From: Flavobacteriaceae bacterium
Lineage (GTDB): Bacteria; Bacteroidota; Bacteroidia; Flavobacteriales; Flavobacteriaceae
Length of the DNA stretch: 46,569 nt
Assembly: GCA_947488595.1 (NCBI GenBank)
Contig: CANKZI010000022.1
Span: forward strand, 1-46,569
Direction: 5' to 3'
Positions 34,226 through 42,437 of this stretch are shown piece after piece (positions within the stretch are counted from its first letter, which is position 1; each line of letters opens with the position of its first letter). The notes beneath the pieces are model-generated. The model was not told where the DNA came from. It ran no database searches and was given only the letters and a program-made list of their open reading frames with translations. A program made the translations under genes and the position numbers.

Positions 34226-34702
34226 CTACAACTGAATTTGCCTTTCTATCTGTTGGTCTAATGAAATAAAGGTTTCTGTTCTTGAAACGCCTTCAATGGC
34301 TTGAATTTTTGTATTGAGCAGTTGCATCAAATGGGCGTTGTCACGACAAATAATCTTTATTAATATGGACCAATTGCCGGTAGTATAATGGCACTCTAAA
34401 ACTTCCGGAATTTTTTTGAGTTCTTTTACTGTTTCTAAATTCTTAGCAGCTTTTTCAAGATAAATGCCCACAAATGCCATGGTGCTGTAGCCTAAAACTT
34501 TATTAGACACTGTGAATTTAGAACCCGAAATTACACCCGATTGATCTAACTTTCGCAAACGTTGGTGAATTGCTGCACCCGAAATACCTATTTTATTAGC
34601 AATTTGTAAGATGGGTTTGCGCGCATCATCCATAAGGCTGCGCAGTATTTCTTTGTCGATGCCGTCGATTTCTATTTGCAAGGAATTTGTTTTCATAGCC
34701 AT
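34226..34702 (-). CDS. Lrp/AsnC family transcriptional regulator
   Basis: A 158-residue DNA-binding regulator. The N-terminal helix-turn-helix is LQIANKIGISGAAIHQRLRKL, after DGIDKEILRSLMDDARKPIL. The C-terminal ligand-sensing domain includes VLGYSTMAFVGIYLEK and ECHYTTGNWSILIKIICRD. Such regulators sense amino acids. It follows the saccharopine dehydrogenase gene on the same strand, so it may control lysine breakdown; this is inference. The start may be TTG, ATG or a second ATG two codons on; I chose the first ATG. Confidence 0.93.
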   Translation of the reverse strand: MAMKTNSLQIEIDGIDKEILRSLMDDARKPILQIANKIGISGAAIHQRLRKLDQSGVISGSKFTVSNKVLGYSTMAFVGIYLEKAAKNLETVKELKKIPEVLECHYTTGNWSILIKIICRDNAHLMQLLNTKIQAIEGVSRTETFISLDQQIERQIQL

Positions 34703-34713
34703 CAAATTTTAAC

Positions 34714-34722
34714 CAAAAGTAA
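34714..34722 (-). promoter_or_regulatory. Promoter of the Lrp-type gene, TACTTTTG
   Basis: A minus-strand TAnnTTTG match lies about 12-20 bases before the start. It indicates separate transcription from the saccharopine dehydrogenase gene upstream. Confidence 0.5.
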
Positions 34723-34790
34723 TTAATTTGTTTTGATTTTAAAATGGTCAAGCAGAAAATGCGATAATTAGAAACTTCCATGTTTTCAAA

Positions 34791-36155
34791 CTAAACCTTA
34801 TCAGGATTGTAACCCGTATAAGGCATTTCTTTTTCATAAAAAACAACACCATAATCTTCGAGTTCTTTCAAAATTGGAAGATAAACCTCTTTATTTATAG
34901 GTAATTGCACGCCTGGCGTGGTAATATTTCCATTAAGTATTTGCAAGGTCGCCATAGCAACCGGAAGGCCAACGGTTTTTGCCATCGCGGTATAGGTTTG
35001 GTCTTCGCCAATGCAAACCATTTTTGCATCGATTTGTTTTTGTTCGCCATTGATTTCGTAGCCAAATTTATGGTACATCACAATCATGTCTTTGTCATCG
35101 GGCTGCAGTGTCCAATTGTCGGTAAGAATTTTTTCGAGAATTTGTGCAGGAGTGGCATTTTTGAGTCCGACATTTTTTCTTGCATTAAAAATATCGAGCT
35201 CCAAAAGTTTGTCCCACATGATGTCATCTTGCTCAATGCCAAGTGCCAAGCGCAATTTTATTTCAACAGAATCCGTTGGATGGTAGGGCAAAAAAAGATT
35301 GGTAAAATCGCGGTAACTGATTGTATCCGAATTGTCAATTATATAAGTATCATCAGTCATACCGAGTTGTACAAACATATTCCATGCCCGTGAATAACCT
35401 ACGCGACGGATGGTACCACGGTACAATGTCAATACATCATCTAAACCATAAACACTTCTGTATTTTAGTGAATCGCGGTTGGCATACCCTTCAAATCTGC
35501 CATACCCTTCGACTTCTAAAAACTCAGTACGTCGGAACAATTTGTGATACGGAATGTATTTGTAAGTGCCTTCTTGAATGAATTTTGCTGCGCCGCCTTG
35601 TCCTGCCAAAACTACATTGCGTGGCGCCCAAGTGAATTTATAATTCCATAAGTTATTATCAGATTCAGGAGCAACCAACCCGCCACAAAATGATTCGAAC
35701 AGAATCATTTTTCCGCCTTTTTCGCGAATGGCATCAATGACTTTCATGGCGCTCATGTGGTCGATGCCAGGGTCAAGTCCGATTTCGTTCATAAAAACGA
35801 GATTGTTTGCTTTTGCTGCAGCATCAAGTCCTTGCATCGCTTCGCTAATGTAGGAAGCCGTGACGAGGTGTTTTTTAAAAGTAATACAATCTTTAGCGAC
35901 TTCAAAATGCAAATGGGCTGGTAACATCGAGATGACAATATTGGCTTTTTGAATTTCTGCTTTGCGTTGTTTTTCATCAAAAATATCAAAAACAATCGCC
36001 GTTGCATTAGGGTGATTATTGGTTTTTCTTTCGGCCAATTCAACCGACAAATCACCAATGGTCAAGTGCAGGTTTTCTTGTACTGATTTGCTTAAAAGGT
36101 ATTTAATCAATGAAGAGGCAGAGCGTCCAGCTCCAATAATCAGTATATGTCTCAT
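34791..36155 (-). CDS. Saccharopine dehydrogenase family protein
   Basis: The 454-residue enzyme has an N-terminal NAD(P) loop (RHILIIGAGRSASSLIKYL) and the Lys9-type catalytic domain with FMNEIGLDPGIDHMSAMKVI and FESFCGGLVAPESDNN. Enzymes of this type oxidise saccharopine to glutamate and aminoadipate semialdehyde in lysine breakdown, or work in the reverse sense. Together with gcdH in the window, breakdown is likelier. It has its own promoter and a Lrp-type regulator just downstream. Strict substrate choice is not provable here. Confidence 0.85.
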   Translation of the reverse strand: MRHILIIGAGRSASSLIKYLLSKSVQENLHLTIGDLSVELAERKTNNHPNATAIVFDIFDEKQRKAEIQKANIVISMLPAHLHFEVAKDCITFKKHLVTASYISEAMQGLDAAAKANNLVFMNEIGLDPGIDHMSAMKVIDAIREKGGKMILFESFCGGLVAPESDNNLWNYKFTWAPRNVVLAGQGGAAKFIQEGTYKYIPYHKLFRRTEFLEVEGYGRFEGYANRDSLKYRSVYGLDDVLTLYRGTIRRVGYSRAWNMFVQLGMTDDTYIIDNSDTISYRDFTNLFLPYHPTDSVEIKLRLALGIEQDDIMWDKLLELDIFNARKNVGLKNATPAQILEKILTDNWTLQPDDKDMIVMYHKFGYEINGEQKQIDAKMVCIGEDQTYTAMAKTVGLPVAMATLQILNGNITTPGVQLPINKEVYLPILKELEDYGVVFYEKEMPYTGYNPDKV

Positions 36156-36180
36156 TTTGGTTTTTTGTAAAAATATGCCA

Positions 36181-36188
36181 CAAAAGTA
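36181..36188 (-). promoter_or_regulatory. Promoter of the saccharopine dehydrogenase gene, TACTTTTG
   Basis: A minus-strand TAnnTTTG match lies 26 bases before the ATG. It is back to back with the plus-strand promoter at 36249-36256. Confidence 0.55.
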
Positions 36189-36248
36189 ATGAAATGTTAT
36201 ATTTTTTTCTGAAAATATTTTTATCGAATAAAATCAAACTCCTTTCGT

Positions 36249-36256
36249 TACTTTTG
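36249..36256 (+). promoter_or_regulatory. Promoter of the DUF423 gene, TACTTTTG
   Basis: An exact TAnnTTTG match lies 17 bases before the ATG at 36273. Confidence 0.55.
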
Positions 36257-36272
36257 TGAAAAAAAATAAATT

Positions 36273-36653
36273 ATGGAAAAGAAAATTATACTTACCGCTG
36301 TTCTTTTCGGTTTTTTTGCCATTGTTTTAGGAGCTTTTGGCGCACATGCTTTAAAAAAAGTACTTAATGAAGCCCAACTTTCTTCGTTTGAAATAGGTGT
36401 AAAATATTTGATGTACCATGCTTTGTTTTTATTGTATTTAGGCACTACACAACTGCTAATACCAGAGCAAAAAACGCCAATTTATTATCTGACTTTATTT
36501 GGAACGATTTTATTCTCGGGATCAATTTTTTTATTGACCACAAGTACTGCTACAGGATTAAATTTTAAATTTCTTGGACCAATAACTCCAATTGGAGGAT
36601 TGTTATTATTAGGGGCTTGGTTTTGGTTATTTGTCAATATTTTAAAAAAATAA
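36273..36653 (+). CDS. DUF423 family membrane protein
   Basis: A 126-residue inner-membrane protein with four hydrophobic segments and the DUF423 pattern: VLGAFGAHALKKVL near the start, GVKYLMYHALFLLYLG, GSIFLLTTS and GPITPIGGLLLLGAWFWLF. Function unknown, though very widespread in bacteria. Single-gene unit, divergent from the saccharopine dehydrogenase gene. Confidence 0.92.
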   Translation: MEKKIILTAVLFGFFAIVLGAFGAHALKKVLNEAQLSSFEIGVKYLMYHALFLLYLGTTQLLIPEQKTPIYYLTLFGTILFSGSIFLLTTSTATGLNFKFLGPITPIGGLLLLGAWFWLFVNILKK

Positions 36654-36673
36654 TCATAATTTTTTGAATTTAC

Positions 36674-36685
36674 TACAACGTTGTA
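36674..36685. promoter_or_regulatory. 12-base palindrome upstream of pckA, candidate operator
   Basis: TACAACGTTGTA is a perfect palindrome with a central CG, 12 bases before the -7 element of pckA. The form resembles LacI-type operators. No regulator is encoded next to it, so this is only a candidate. Confidence 0.4.
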
Positions 36686-36697
36686 AATTTTAATTTT

Positions 36698-36705
36698 TAC
36701 TTTTG
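36698..36705 (+). promoter_or_regulatory. pckA promoter, -7 element TACTTTTG
   Basis: The exact TAnnTTTG match overlaps an in-frame ATG at 36703. It thus shows that the real pckA start must lie downstream, at 36739. Confidence 0.6.
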
Positions 36706-36738
36706 CACTTTGAAAATATCAACTCAACATCAAAATTT

Positions 36739-38340
36739 ATGGATAATAATGCTTTAAGTACGAAATCGATTTCGTTGGTGGATTTGGGAATAAAAAATGC
36801 TACGGTTCATTACCAACTATCACCAGATGAATTGCATGACATTACGATTCAAACAGGACAAGGAATTGACGCTTCGACAGGTGCTTTGGCAATCAATACT
36901 GGCGAATTTACAGGACGTTCTCCTTTAGATCGTTTTATTGTTAAAGATGCAATTACCGACGAACAAGTTTGGTGGGGAAAAGTGAACATTCCTTTTTCAA
37001 CAGAAAATTTCGACAAGCTTTATGATAAAGTGGTAGATTATCTCTCCAACAAAGCTGTTTTTGTAAGAGAAAGTTATGTGTGTGCCGATAATAATTATCG
37101 TTTGAATCTTAGGGTAATTACCGAAACCGCTTGGTCTAATCTATTTTGTTACAATATGTTTTTGCGACCAGAAGCCCACGAACTGGATAATTTTATGCCC
37201 GATTGGCATGTGATTTGTGCGCCAGGTTTTAAAGCCAATCCCGAAACTGATGGTACAAGACAACCTAATTTTGCGATTTTAGATTTTACACGAAAGATTG
37301 CTTTAATTGGCGGAACCGGATATACAGGCGAGATGAAAAAGGGAATTTTTTCTGCATTGAATTTCATCCTACCTGTTGATAAAAACGCTTTGCCAATGCA
37401 TTGTAGTGCTAATGTTGGTGAAGATGGTGACACTGCCATATTCTTCGGACTATCTGGGACAGGAAAAACAACTTTATCTGCCGATCCTAAAAGAAAATTA
37501 ATTGGCGATGATGAACATGGATGGACAAGTGAAAATACTGTTTTTAATTTTGAAGGTGGGTGCTATGCGAAAGTAATTAATCTTACCGAAGAAAATGAGC
37601 CTGACATCTTTAGAGCGATAAAAAAAGGCGCGATTCTTGAAAATATAGTCTTTAAAAAAGGCACTAATGAGGTTGATTATGATGATGTTTCTATTACTCC
37701 GAATACTAGAGTAAGTTATCCAATTTATCATATTGATAATATTCAGCCGAGATCAATAGGCAATAATCCAAAAAATATATTTTTCCTTACAGCAGATTCA
37801 TTTGGAATTTTACCTCCAATTTCGAAACTTACACCTGGGCAAGCCGCTTATCATTTCATTTCAGGTTATACAGCAAAAGTCGCTGGAACAGAAGCGGGTG
37901 TTACTGAGCCACAACCCAATTTTTCTGCATGTTTTGGCGCGCCATTTATGCCTTTACATCCAACGCGATACGCCGAAATGTTGAGCAAAAAAATGAAAGA
38001 CGCCAATGTAAAAGTTTGGTTAATCAACACCGGATGGACCGGTGGTCCTTATGGCATTGGAAGTCGAATGAAATTAAAATACACACGCGAAATGATTACC
38101 GCAGCACTCAACGGAGAGTTGGATAATGTAGCTTATGTAGATCATAAAGTCTTTGGTATTGCCAAACCGCAATTTTGTCCGAATGTACCAACCGAGATTT
38201 TAAATCCAAGAAATACTTGGGCTGACAAAGATTTATACGATGTTAAAGCAGTCGAATTGGCACAAAAATTCAAAGCCAATTTCGAACAATTTGCACAATT
38301 TGCCAATGCCGAAATTATGGCTGGTGGTCCTTTAGTGTAA
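36739..38340 (+). CDS. pckA: Phosphoenolpyruvate carboxykinase (ATP)
   Basis: This enzyme turns oxaloacetate and ATP into phosphoenolpyruvate for gluconeogenesis. The 533-residue form fits the family. The kinase loop is FGLSGTGKTTLSADPKRKLI, followed by the metal site GDDEHGW, and NTGEFTGRSPLDRFIV lies near the N-terminus. The start at 36739 (MDNNALSTKSISLVDLGIKN) was chosen over 36703 because the latter ATG lies in the promoter. With maeB in the same window, both enzymes that draw carbon from the C4 pool are present. A strong terminator follows. Confidence 0.95.
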   Translation: MDNNALSTKSISLVDLGIKNATVHYQLSPDELHDITIQTGQGIDASTGALAINTGEFTGRSPLDRFIVKDAITDEQVWWGKVNIPFSTENFDKLYDKVVDYLSNKAVFVRESYVCADNNYRLNLRVITETAWSNLFCYNMFLRPEAHELDNFMPDWHVICAPGFKANPETDGTRQPNFAILDFTRKIALIGGTGYTGEMKKGIFSALNFILPVDKNALPMHCSANVGEDGDTAIFFGLSGTGKTTLSADPKRKLIGDDEHGWTSENTVFNFEGGCYAKVINLTEENEPDIFRAIKKGAILENIVFKKGTNEVDYDDVSITPNTRVSYPIYHIDNIQPRSIGNNPKNIFFLTADSFGILPPISKLTPGQAAYHFISGYTAKVAGTEAGVTEPQPNFSACFGAPFMPLHPTRYAEMLSKKMKDANVKVWLINTGWTGGPYGIGSRMKLKYTREMITAALNGELDNVAYVDHKVFGIAKPQFCPNVPTEILNPRNTWADKDLYDVKAVELAQKFKANFEQFAQFANAEIMAGGPLV

Positions 38341-38360
38341 AACTGTTATTGTTTCAAATA

Positions 38361-38396
38361 AAAAGTGCCGCGTTACTGATAACGCGGCACTTTTTT
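38361..38396. terminator. Bidirectional terminator between pckA and hemD
   Basis: The stem AAAAGTGCCGCGTTA (38361-38375) pairs with TAACGCGGCACTTTT (38380-38394) with a four-base loop. It has T's on the plus strand and on the minus strand, so it serves the two converging genes. Confidence 0.9.
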
Positions 38397-38414
38397 ATAT
38401 AGTAATTTGCAGTT

Positions 38415-39173
38415 TTATTTTTCTTTGGTTTCCTTGTTGGCTTTTGCGATATATTTTTCTAATGCCATTGTCATTGAGGGTGCTTCAGGCGATGGCGCCA
38501 TAATGTCAACACGCAATCCGTGGTCCAAGGCCTCTTTTTGTGTTGTACTTCCAAAAACGGCAATTCGGGTATTGTTTTGTTCGAAATCCGGGAAATTCAT
38601 AAACAATGATTTGATTCCAGTTGGACTAAAAAAAGCCAAAACATCATAATAAACATCCGCCAAATCCGACAAATCACTCATTACAGTTTTATAAAAAGTT
38701 GCTTGTGTCCAATCGACTTTCAAATTGTTAAGCGTTTGTGGCGCATCGGCGTTAAGTTGGTCAGAGGCGGGCAACAAAAACTTCTCTTCTTTGTATTTTT
38801 TAATCAATGGCGACATGTCGATAAAATCTTTTTGTCCGACATAAATCTTGCGTTTTCTGTACACTACATATTTTTGAAGATAAAACGCAATCGCTTCTGA
38901 TTGGCAAAAATACTTCAATGCTTCTGGGATTTTGTAGCGCATCTCTTCCGCCACTCTAAAAAAATGATCCACTGAATTTTTACTTGTTAAAATAATCGCG
39001 GTATAGTTGTTGAGATCAATTTTTTGAAGTCTAACATCTTTCGCATTAACACCTTCAACGTGTATAAAAGGTCTGAAATCAATTTTTACTTTATGCTTCT
39101 GTTGAAGTTCAAAGTAAGGTGAATTTTCTACTTTAGGCTCAGGTTGTGACACCAAAATTGTTTTCACTTTCAT
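38415..39173 (-). CDS. hemD: Uroporphyrinogen-III synthase
   Basis: HemD closes and inverts the linear tetrapyrrole on the path to heme. The 252-residue protein is of the divergent HemD type with the motifs ILVSQPEPKVENSPYFELQQ, IILTSKNSVDHFFRVAEEM, and the C-terminal AFFSPTGIKSLFMNFP and AVFGSTTQKEALDHGLRVDI. HemD sequences are poorly conserved, but this order is clear. It lies 19 bases downstream of the DUF4271 gene and probably shares its promoter. Confidence 0.9.
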   Translation of the reverse strand: MKVKTILVSQPEPKVENSPYFELQQKHKVKIDFRPFIHVEGVNAKDVRLQKIDLNNYTAIILTSKNSVDHFFRVAEEMRYKIPEALKYFCQSEAIAFYLQKYVVYRKRKIYVGQKDFIDMSPLIKKYKEEKFLLPASDQLNADAPQTLNNLKVDWTQATFYKTVMSDLSDLADVYYDVLAFFSPTGIKSLFMNFPDFEQNNTRIAVFGSTTQKEALDHGLRVDIMAPSPEAPSMTMALEKYIAKANKETKEK

Positions 39174-39192
39174 AATTGCTATTTTCTAAATG

Positions 39193-39855
39193 CTAACTTC
39201 TTGTAAACCAATAATACAAAAAATAGTAAGGTGCTATTTCAAGTGCGCAAAGATACAAAATAAAATAAAACAACTTGCCGAATATTAAATTTTGATATAT
39301 TTTTAAAGAATTGAGGTATGTTAACAGATTTATTATTAAAATCGCAGCAATTATAAAATAAATTGCCGTTATCGGAATAAAATCGTTGTAAAACATTATT
39401 ATGTTGACTGGCAAAAGCAACAAACCCAAATACGTGCGATAGCTAACTTTTTGTAAATTGAATTGTTCTAATGTTTCCTCAATGTTAAATGAAGTAGCAA
39501 TGATCTTTTCGACCAAATATTTTGATAAAATAAAAACTCCCAATAATGTGACGATTTGGATGTACATCAGCCAATCACTTTTTGAAACATAGCCAAAATA
39601 ATGAAGAAGTAATTGTATAAAAAAAGCCAATGAAATTAATTGAACTAAAAACAAAGCAATTGTAAACCAACTCATTAAATTAGAGCTGTCTTTGTATATC
39701 TTAATGTACTTATCGGAGTAAATCAGTTTTAAAAAATCGCCGAAGCGATTCTCAAAAACCGACTTGATAATTGCAATTAAAACAAAACAAATCACAAACA
39801 AAACCGTTGCCCAATCTTTGTTTTCTATAATGCGTTCTTGAAATGAAATTTCCAT
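39193..39855 (-). CDS. DUF4271 family membrane protein
   Basis: A 220-residue inner-membrane protein with about five or six hydrophobic segments and the line FGDFLKLIYSDKYIKIYKDS, which is typical of DUF4271. It is paired with hemD throughout related bacteria, from memory. Function unknown. The frame opens at 39861, but the promoter at 39866-39873 leaves little room there, so the second ATG (MEISFQERI) was chosen. Confidence 0.85.
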   Translation of the reverse strand: MEISFQERIIENKDWATVLFVICFVLIAIIKSVFENRFGDFLKLIYSDKYIKIYKDSSNLMSWFTIALFLVQLISLAFFIQLLLHYFGYVSKSDWLMYIQIVTLLGVFILSKYLVEKIIATSFNIEETLEQFNLQKVSYRTYLGLLLLPVNIIMFYNDFIPITAIYFIIAAILIINLLTYLNSLKIYQNLIFGKLFYFILYLCALEIAPYYFLYYWFTRS

Positions 39856-39865
39856 TATCATTGCG

Positions 39866-39873
39866 CAAAATTA
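39866..39873 (-). promoter_or_regulatory. Promoter of DUF4271-hemD, TAATTTTG
   Basis: A minus-strand TAnnTTTG match lies about ten bases before the chosen ATG. The leader is therefore very short. Confidence 0.5.
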
Positions 39874-39934
39874 CTAATTTTTTATTTGTTTGATTTATTA
39901 TATATTAATTAAGATTCGGCAATCATAAAAAGTT

Positions 39935-39942
39935 TATTTTTG
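39935..39942 (+). promoter_or_regulatory. Promoter of the glycosyltransferase gene, TATTTTTG
   Basis: An exact TAnnTTTG match lies 18 bases before the ATG at 39961. It overlaps a possible TTG start at 39940, which argues against that start. Confidence 0.55.
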
Positions 39943-39960
39943 CCAAGAAATAAAAAATGT

Positions 39961-40686
39961 ATGAACGACGGTATTGTTATAATTCCAACCTATAACGAAA
40001 TTGAAAATATCGAAACCATTATTAGAACGGTGTTATCGCTACACAAGCCGTTTCACATTCTCATTGTCGACGACAATTCTCCTGATAAAACAGCGGCAAA
40101 AGTGGTCCAACTCCAAAACGAGTTTCCAAACCAACTTTTTTTAGAATCAAGAGATAAAAAATCAGGCCTAGGAACCGCCTACGTTCATGGTTTTAGATGG
40201 GCGTTGGCCAATAAGTACAATTATATTTTTGAAATGGATGCCGATTTTTCACACAATCCCAATGATTTAGAAAAGTTGTACGATTGTTGTCATTTTGGTC
40301 ACGCCGATGTAGCCATTGGTTCCCGTTATGTAACTGGAGTAAACGTTGTAAACTGGCCTTTAAGTCGTGTTTTATTGTCTTATCTTGCTTCAGTTTATGT
40401 GCGAATGATTACCGGAATGAAAATTCATGATGCGACTGCAGGTTTCATGTGTTATAAAAAAGAAGTTTTAGAAAGCATTAATTTGGATAAAATAAAGTTC
40501 ATCGGTTATGCGTTTCAGATTGAAATGAAGTACAGAACTTATGCCAAAAATTTCAATATTGTCGAAGTGCCAATCATTTTTACAGATCGTGCAAAAGGAC
40601 AGTCAAAAATGAGCAGCTCCATAATTAAAGAAGCGGTATTTGGAGTGATTTCGTTACGAATAAAAAAGTTTTTTAATAGATTATAA
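39961..40686 (+). CDS. Polyprenol-phosphate mannosyltransferase-like glycosyltransferase (GT2)
   Basis: The 241-residue enzyme is close to dolichol-phosphate mannose synthase of the GT2 type: IPTYNEIENIETIIRTVL, then LIVDDNSPDKTA, then the metal site EMDADFSHNPND, then GSRYVTGVNVVNWPL. It lacks the C-terminal membrane part of longer forms. It probably loads mannose or a related sugar on a polyprenol phosphate at the membrane. The acceptor cannot be told. The dihydroorotase gene follows 12 bases after the stop. Confidence 0.9.
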   Translation: MNDGIVIIPTYNEIENIETIIRTVLSLHKPFHILIVDDNSPDKTAAKVVQLQNEFPNQLFLESRDKKSGLGTAYVHGFRWALANKYNYIFEMDADFSHNPNDLEKLYDCCHFGHADVAIGSRYVTGVNVVNWPLSRVLLSYLASVYVRMITGMKIHDATAGFMCYKKEVLESINLDKIKFIGYAFQIEMKYRTYAKNFNIVEVPIIFTDRAKGQSKMSSSIIKEAVFGVISLRIKKFFNRL

Positions 40687-40698
40687 GCAAAAGAGTGC

Positions 40699-42039
40699 AT
40701 GAAAAGGATTTTGATCAAGAATGCCAAAATTGTCAACGAAGGGGTCATTTTTGAAGGTGACGTTTTAATAGAAGATCAATTTATTGTTGAAATCGCCGAA
40801 AGTATTAGTGCAAAATCGGGTGCAACAACAATCATCAATGCCGATGGCAATTATCTCATCCCTGGCGCAATTGATGACCAAGTGCACTTTAGAGAACCCG
40901 GATTGACACACAAAGGCGACATTGCCTCCGAATCAAGAGCGGCCGTTGCTGGCGGAATAACTTCTTTTATTGAGCAACCCAATACAATTCCAAATGCGGT
41001 CACTCAAGAGTTATTAGAACAAAAATACCAAATTGCTGCCGAAAAATCCTACGCTAACTATTCGTTTATGATGGGTGGAACCAACAACAATTTGGAGGAG
41101 ATTTTAAAAACAAATCCCAAAAATGTTGCTGGAATAAAATTATTTTTAGGTTCTTCAACTGGTAATATGTTGGTTGATGATGAAGCCGTTTTAGAAAAAA
41201 TATTTTCGAGTACGCCGATGCTTATCGCAGTGCATTGTGAAGACGAAGCCTCCATCAAGAGCAATCTCGAAAAATACAAGCAAGAATACGGCGATGCCAT
41301 TCCGGTAACCAAACACCATTTGATTCGCAGTGAAGAAGCCTGTTATATTTCGTCTTCAAAAGCGATTGCGTTGGCAAAAAAGACTGGGGCAAGGTTGCAT
41401 GTTTTTCACCTCTCGACAGCCAAGGAAATGGAATTATTTACTAATAAAATTCCGTTAGAAGACAAAAAAATTACTGCCGAAGTTTGCATCCATCACTTGT
41501 GGTTTACCAATGATGATTATGCTACAAAAGGCAATTTGATTAAATGGAATCCAGCGGTAAAAACCGAAAATGACCGCAAAGTTTTGTGGGAAGCCTTGCT
41601 CGATGACCGCATCGATGTTATTGCCACCGATCATGCGCCTCATACTTTAGAAGAAAAACAACAATCTTATCTGAACGCACCTTCGGGAGGACCATTGGTG
41701 CAACATGCCGTTGTAGCCATGTTTGAAGGGTACCATCAAGGTAAAATTTCGATAGAAAAAATTGTCGAAAAAATGGCACACAATCCAGCCAAGATTTTTA
41801 AAATAGAAAAGAGAGGTTTTATTAAAGTGGGCTATTATGCCGATTTGGTTATCATCAATACCGGTTTGCCATGGAGTGTTAAAAAAGAAAATATTCTAGC
41901 CAAATGTGGTTGGTCGCCTTTTGAAGGTTTTAGTTTTAAATCAAGAATTACGCATACCTTTGTTAACGGACAATTGGTTTATAATAACTTTAAGGTCAAA
42001 GACATACAATGCGGAGAACGTTTGTTGTTTGACCGATAA
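40699..42039 (+). CDS. pyrC: Dihydroorotase
   Basis: This amidohydrolase closes carbamoyl-aspartate to dihydroorotate in pyrimidine synthesis. The 446 residues are of type I length. Motifs are PGAIDDQVHFREPGLTHKGD, IKLFLGSSTGNMLVDDE, LHVFHLSTAKEMELF and VIATDHAPHTLEEKQ. In the usual DxHxH site, the first metal His is a Gln here. Other histidines and the Asp of ATDHAPH are present. From memory, QVHF occurs in other Bacteroidota enzymes too, so activity is likely kept. It lies in one unit with the glycosyltransferase and a lipoprotein gene. Confidence 0.92.
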   Translation: MKRILIKNAKIVNEGVIFEGDVLIEDQFIVEIAESISAKSGATTIINADGNYLIPGAIDDQVHFREPGLTHKGDIASESRAAVAGGITSFIEQPNTIPNAVTQELLEQKYQIAAEKSYANYSFMMGGTNNNLEEILKTNPKNVAGIKLFLGSSTGNMLVDDEAVLEKIFSSTPMLIAVHCEDEASIKSNLEKYKQEYGDAIPVTKHHLIRSEEACYISSSKAIALAKKTGARLHVFHLSTAKEMELFTNKIPLEDKKITAEVCIHHLWFTNDDYATKGNLIKWNPAVKTENDRKVLWEALLDDRIDVIATDHAPHTLEEKQQSYLNAPSGGPLVQHAVVAMFEGYHQGKISIEKIVEKMAHNPAKIFKIEKRGFIKVGYYADLVIINTGLPWSVKKENILAKCGWSPFEGFSFKSRITHTFVNGQLVYNNFKVKDIQCGERLLFDR

Positions 42040-42049
42040 AAATAAAATA

Positions 42050-42433
42050 ATGAAGTACTTTATCTTGTTTTTTTTGACCATAACGCTTTTTGCAGCTTGT
42101 AACCAATCGGTGGTTCAAAAGCCCGATAATCTTATTGAAGAAGATAAAATGGTCGATATTATCTACGACTTTGCTTTACTTGAAGCAATAAAATCCTCCA
42201 ATCCTCAATCTTTAGTACACAGAAAAATCAATCAGGCGACTTACATTTATAAAAGACATAAAATTGACAGCCTTCAGTTTGATCAAAGTGACCGTTATTA
42301 TGCATCCGACATCAACAATTATTCAAAAATGTACGAAAGAGTCGGCAAGCGAATAGAAAATAACAAAACAGTAATTGATTCAATAGCACAATTAAAAAAC
42401 AAAATGCTTAATAAGTTGCCTTCGAAAAAATAA
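42050..42433 (+). CDS. DUF4296 family lipoprotein
   Basis: The 127-residue product has a signal peptide with a lipobox (LFFLTITLFAAC), so it is a probable lipoprotein. The mature part holds PDNLIEEDKMVDIIYDFALLEA, the DUF4296 signature, and a basic helical tail. Function unknown. The frame is open from 41906, but the 42050 ATG gives the signal peptide and follows the pyrC stop by ten bases, so it is preferred. Confidence 0.88.
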   Translation: MKYFILFFLTITLFAACNQSVVQKPDNLIEEDKMVDIIYDFALLEAIKSSNPQSLVHRKINQATYIYKRHKIDSLQFDQSDRYYASDINNYSKMYERVGKRIENNKTVIDSIAQLKNKMLNKLPSKK

Positions 42434-42437
42434 GCAA

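Noticed and set aside
36703..36738. Extended N-terminus of pckA
   Set aside because: The first ATG lies inside the TACTTTTG promoter, so it cannot be in the mRNA.
37430..37860. AT-rich middle part of pckA as a transferred tract
   Set aside because: The shift is slight by eye and was not measured, and the motifs of the protein are intact.
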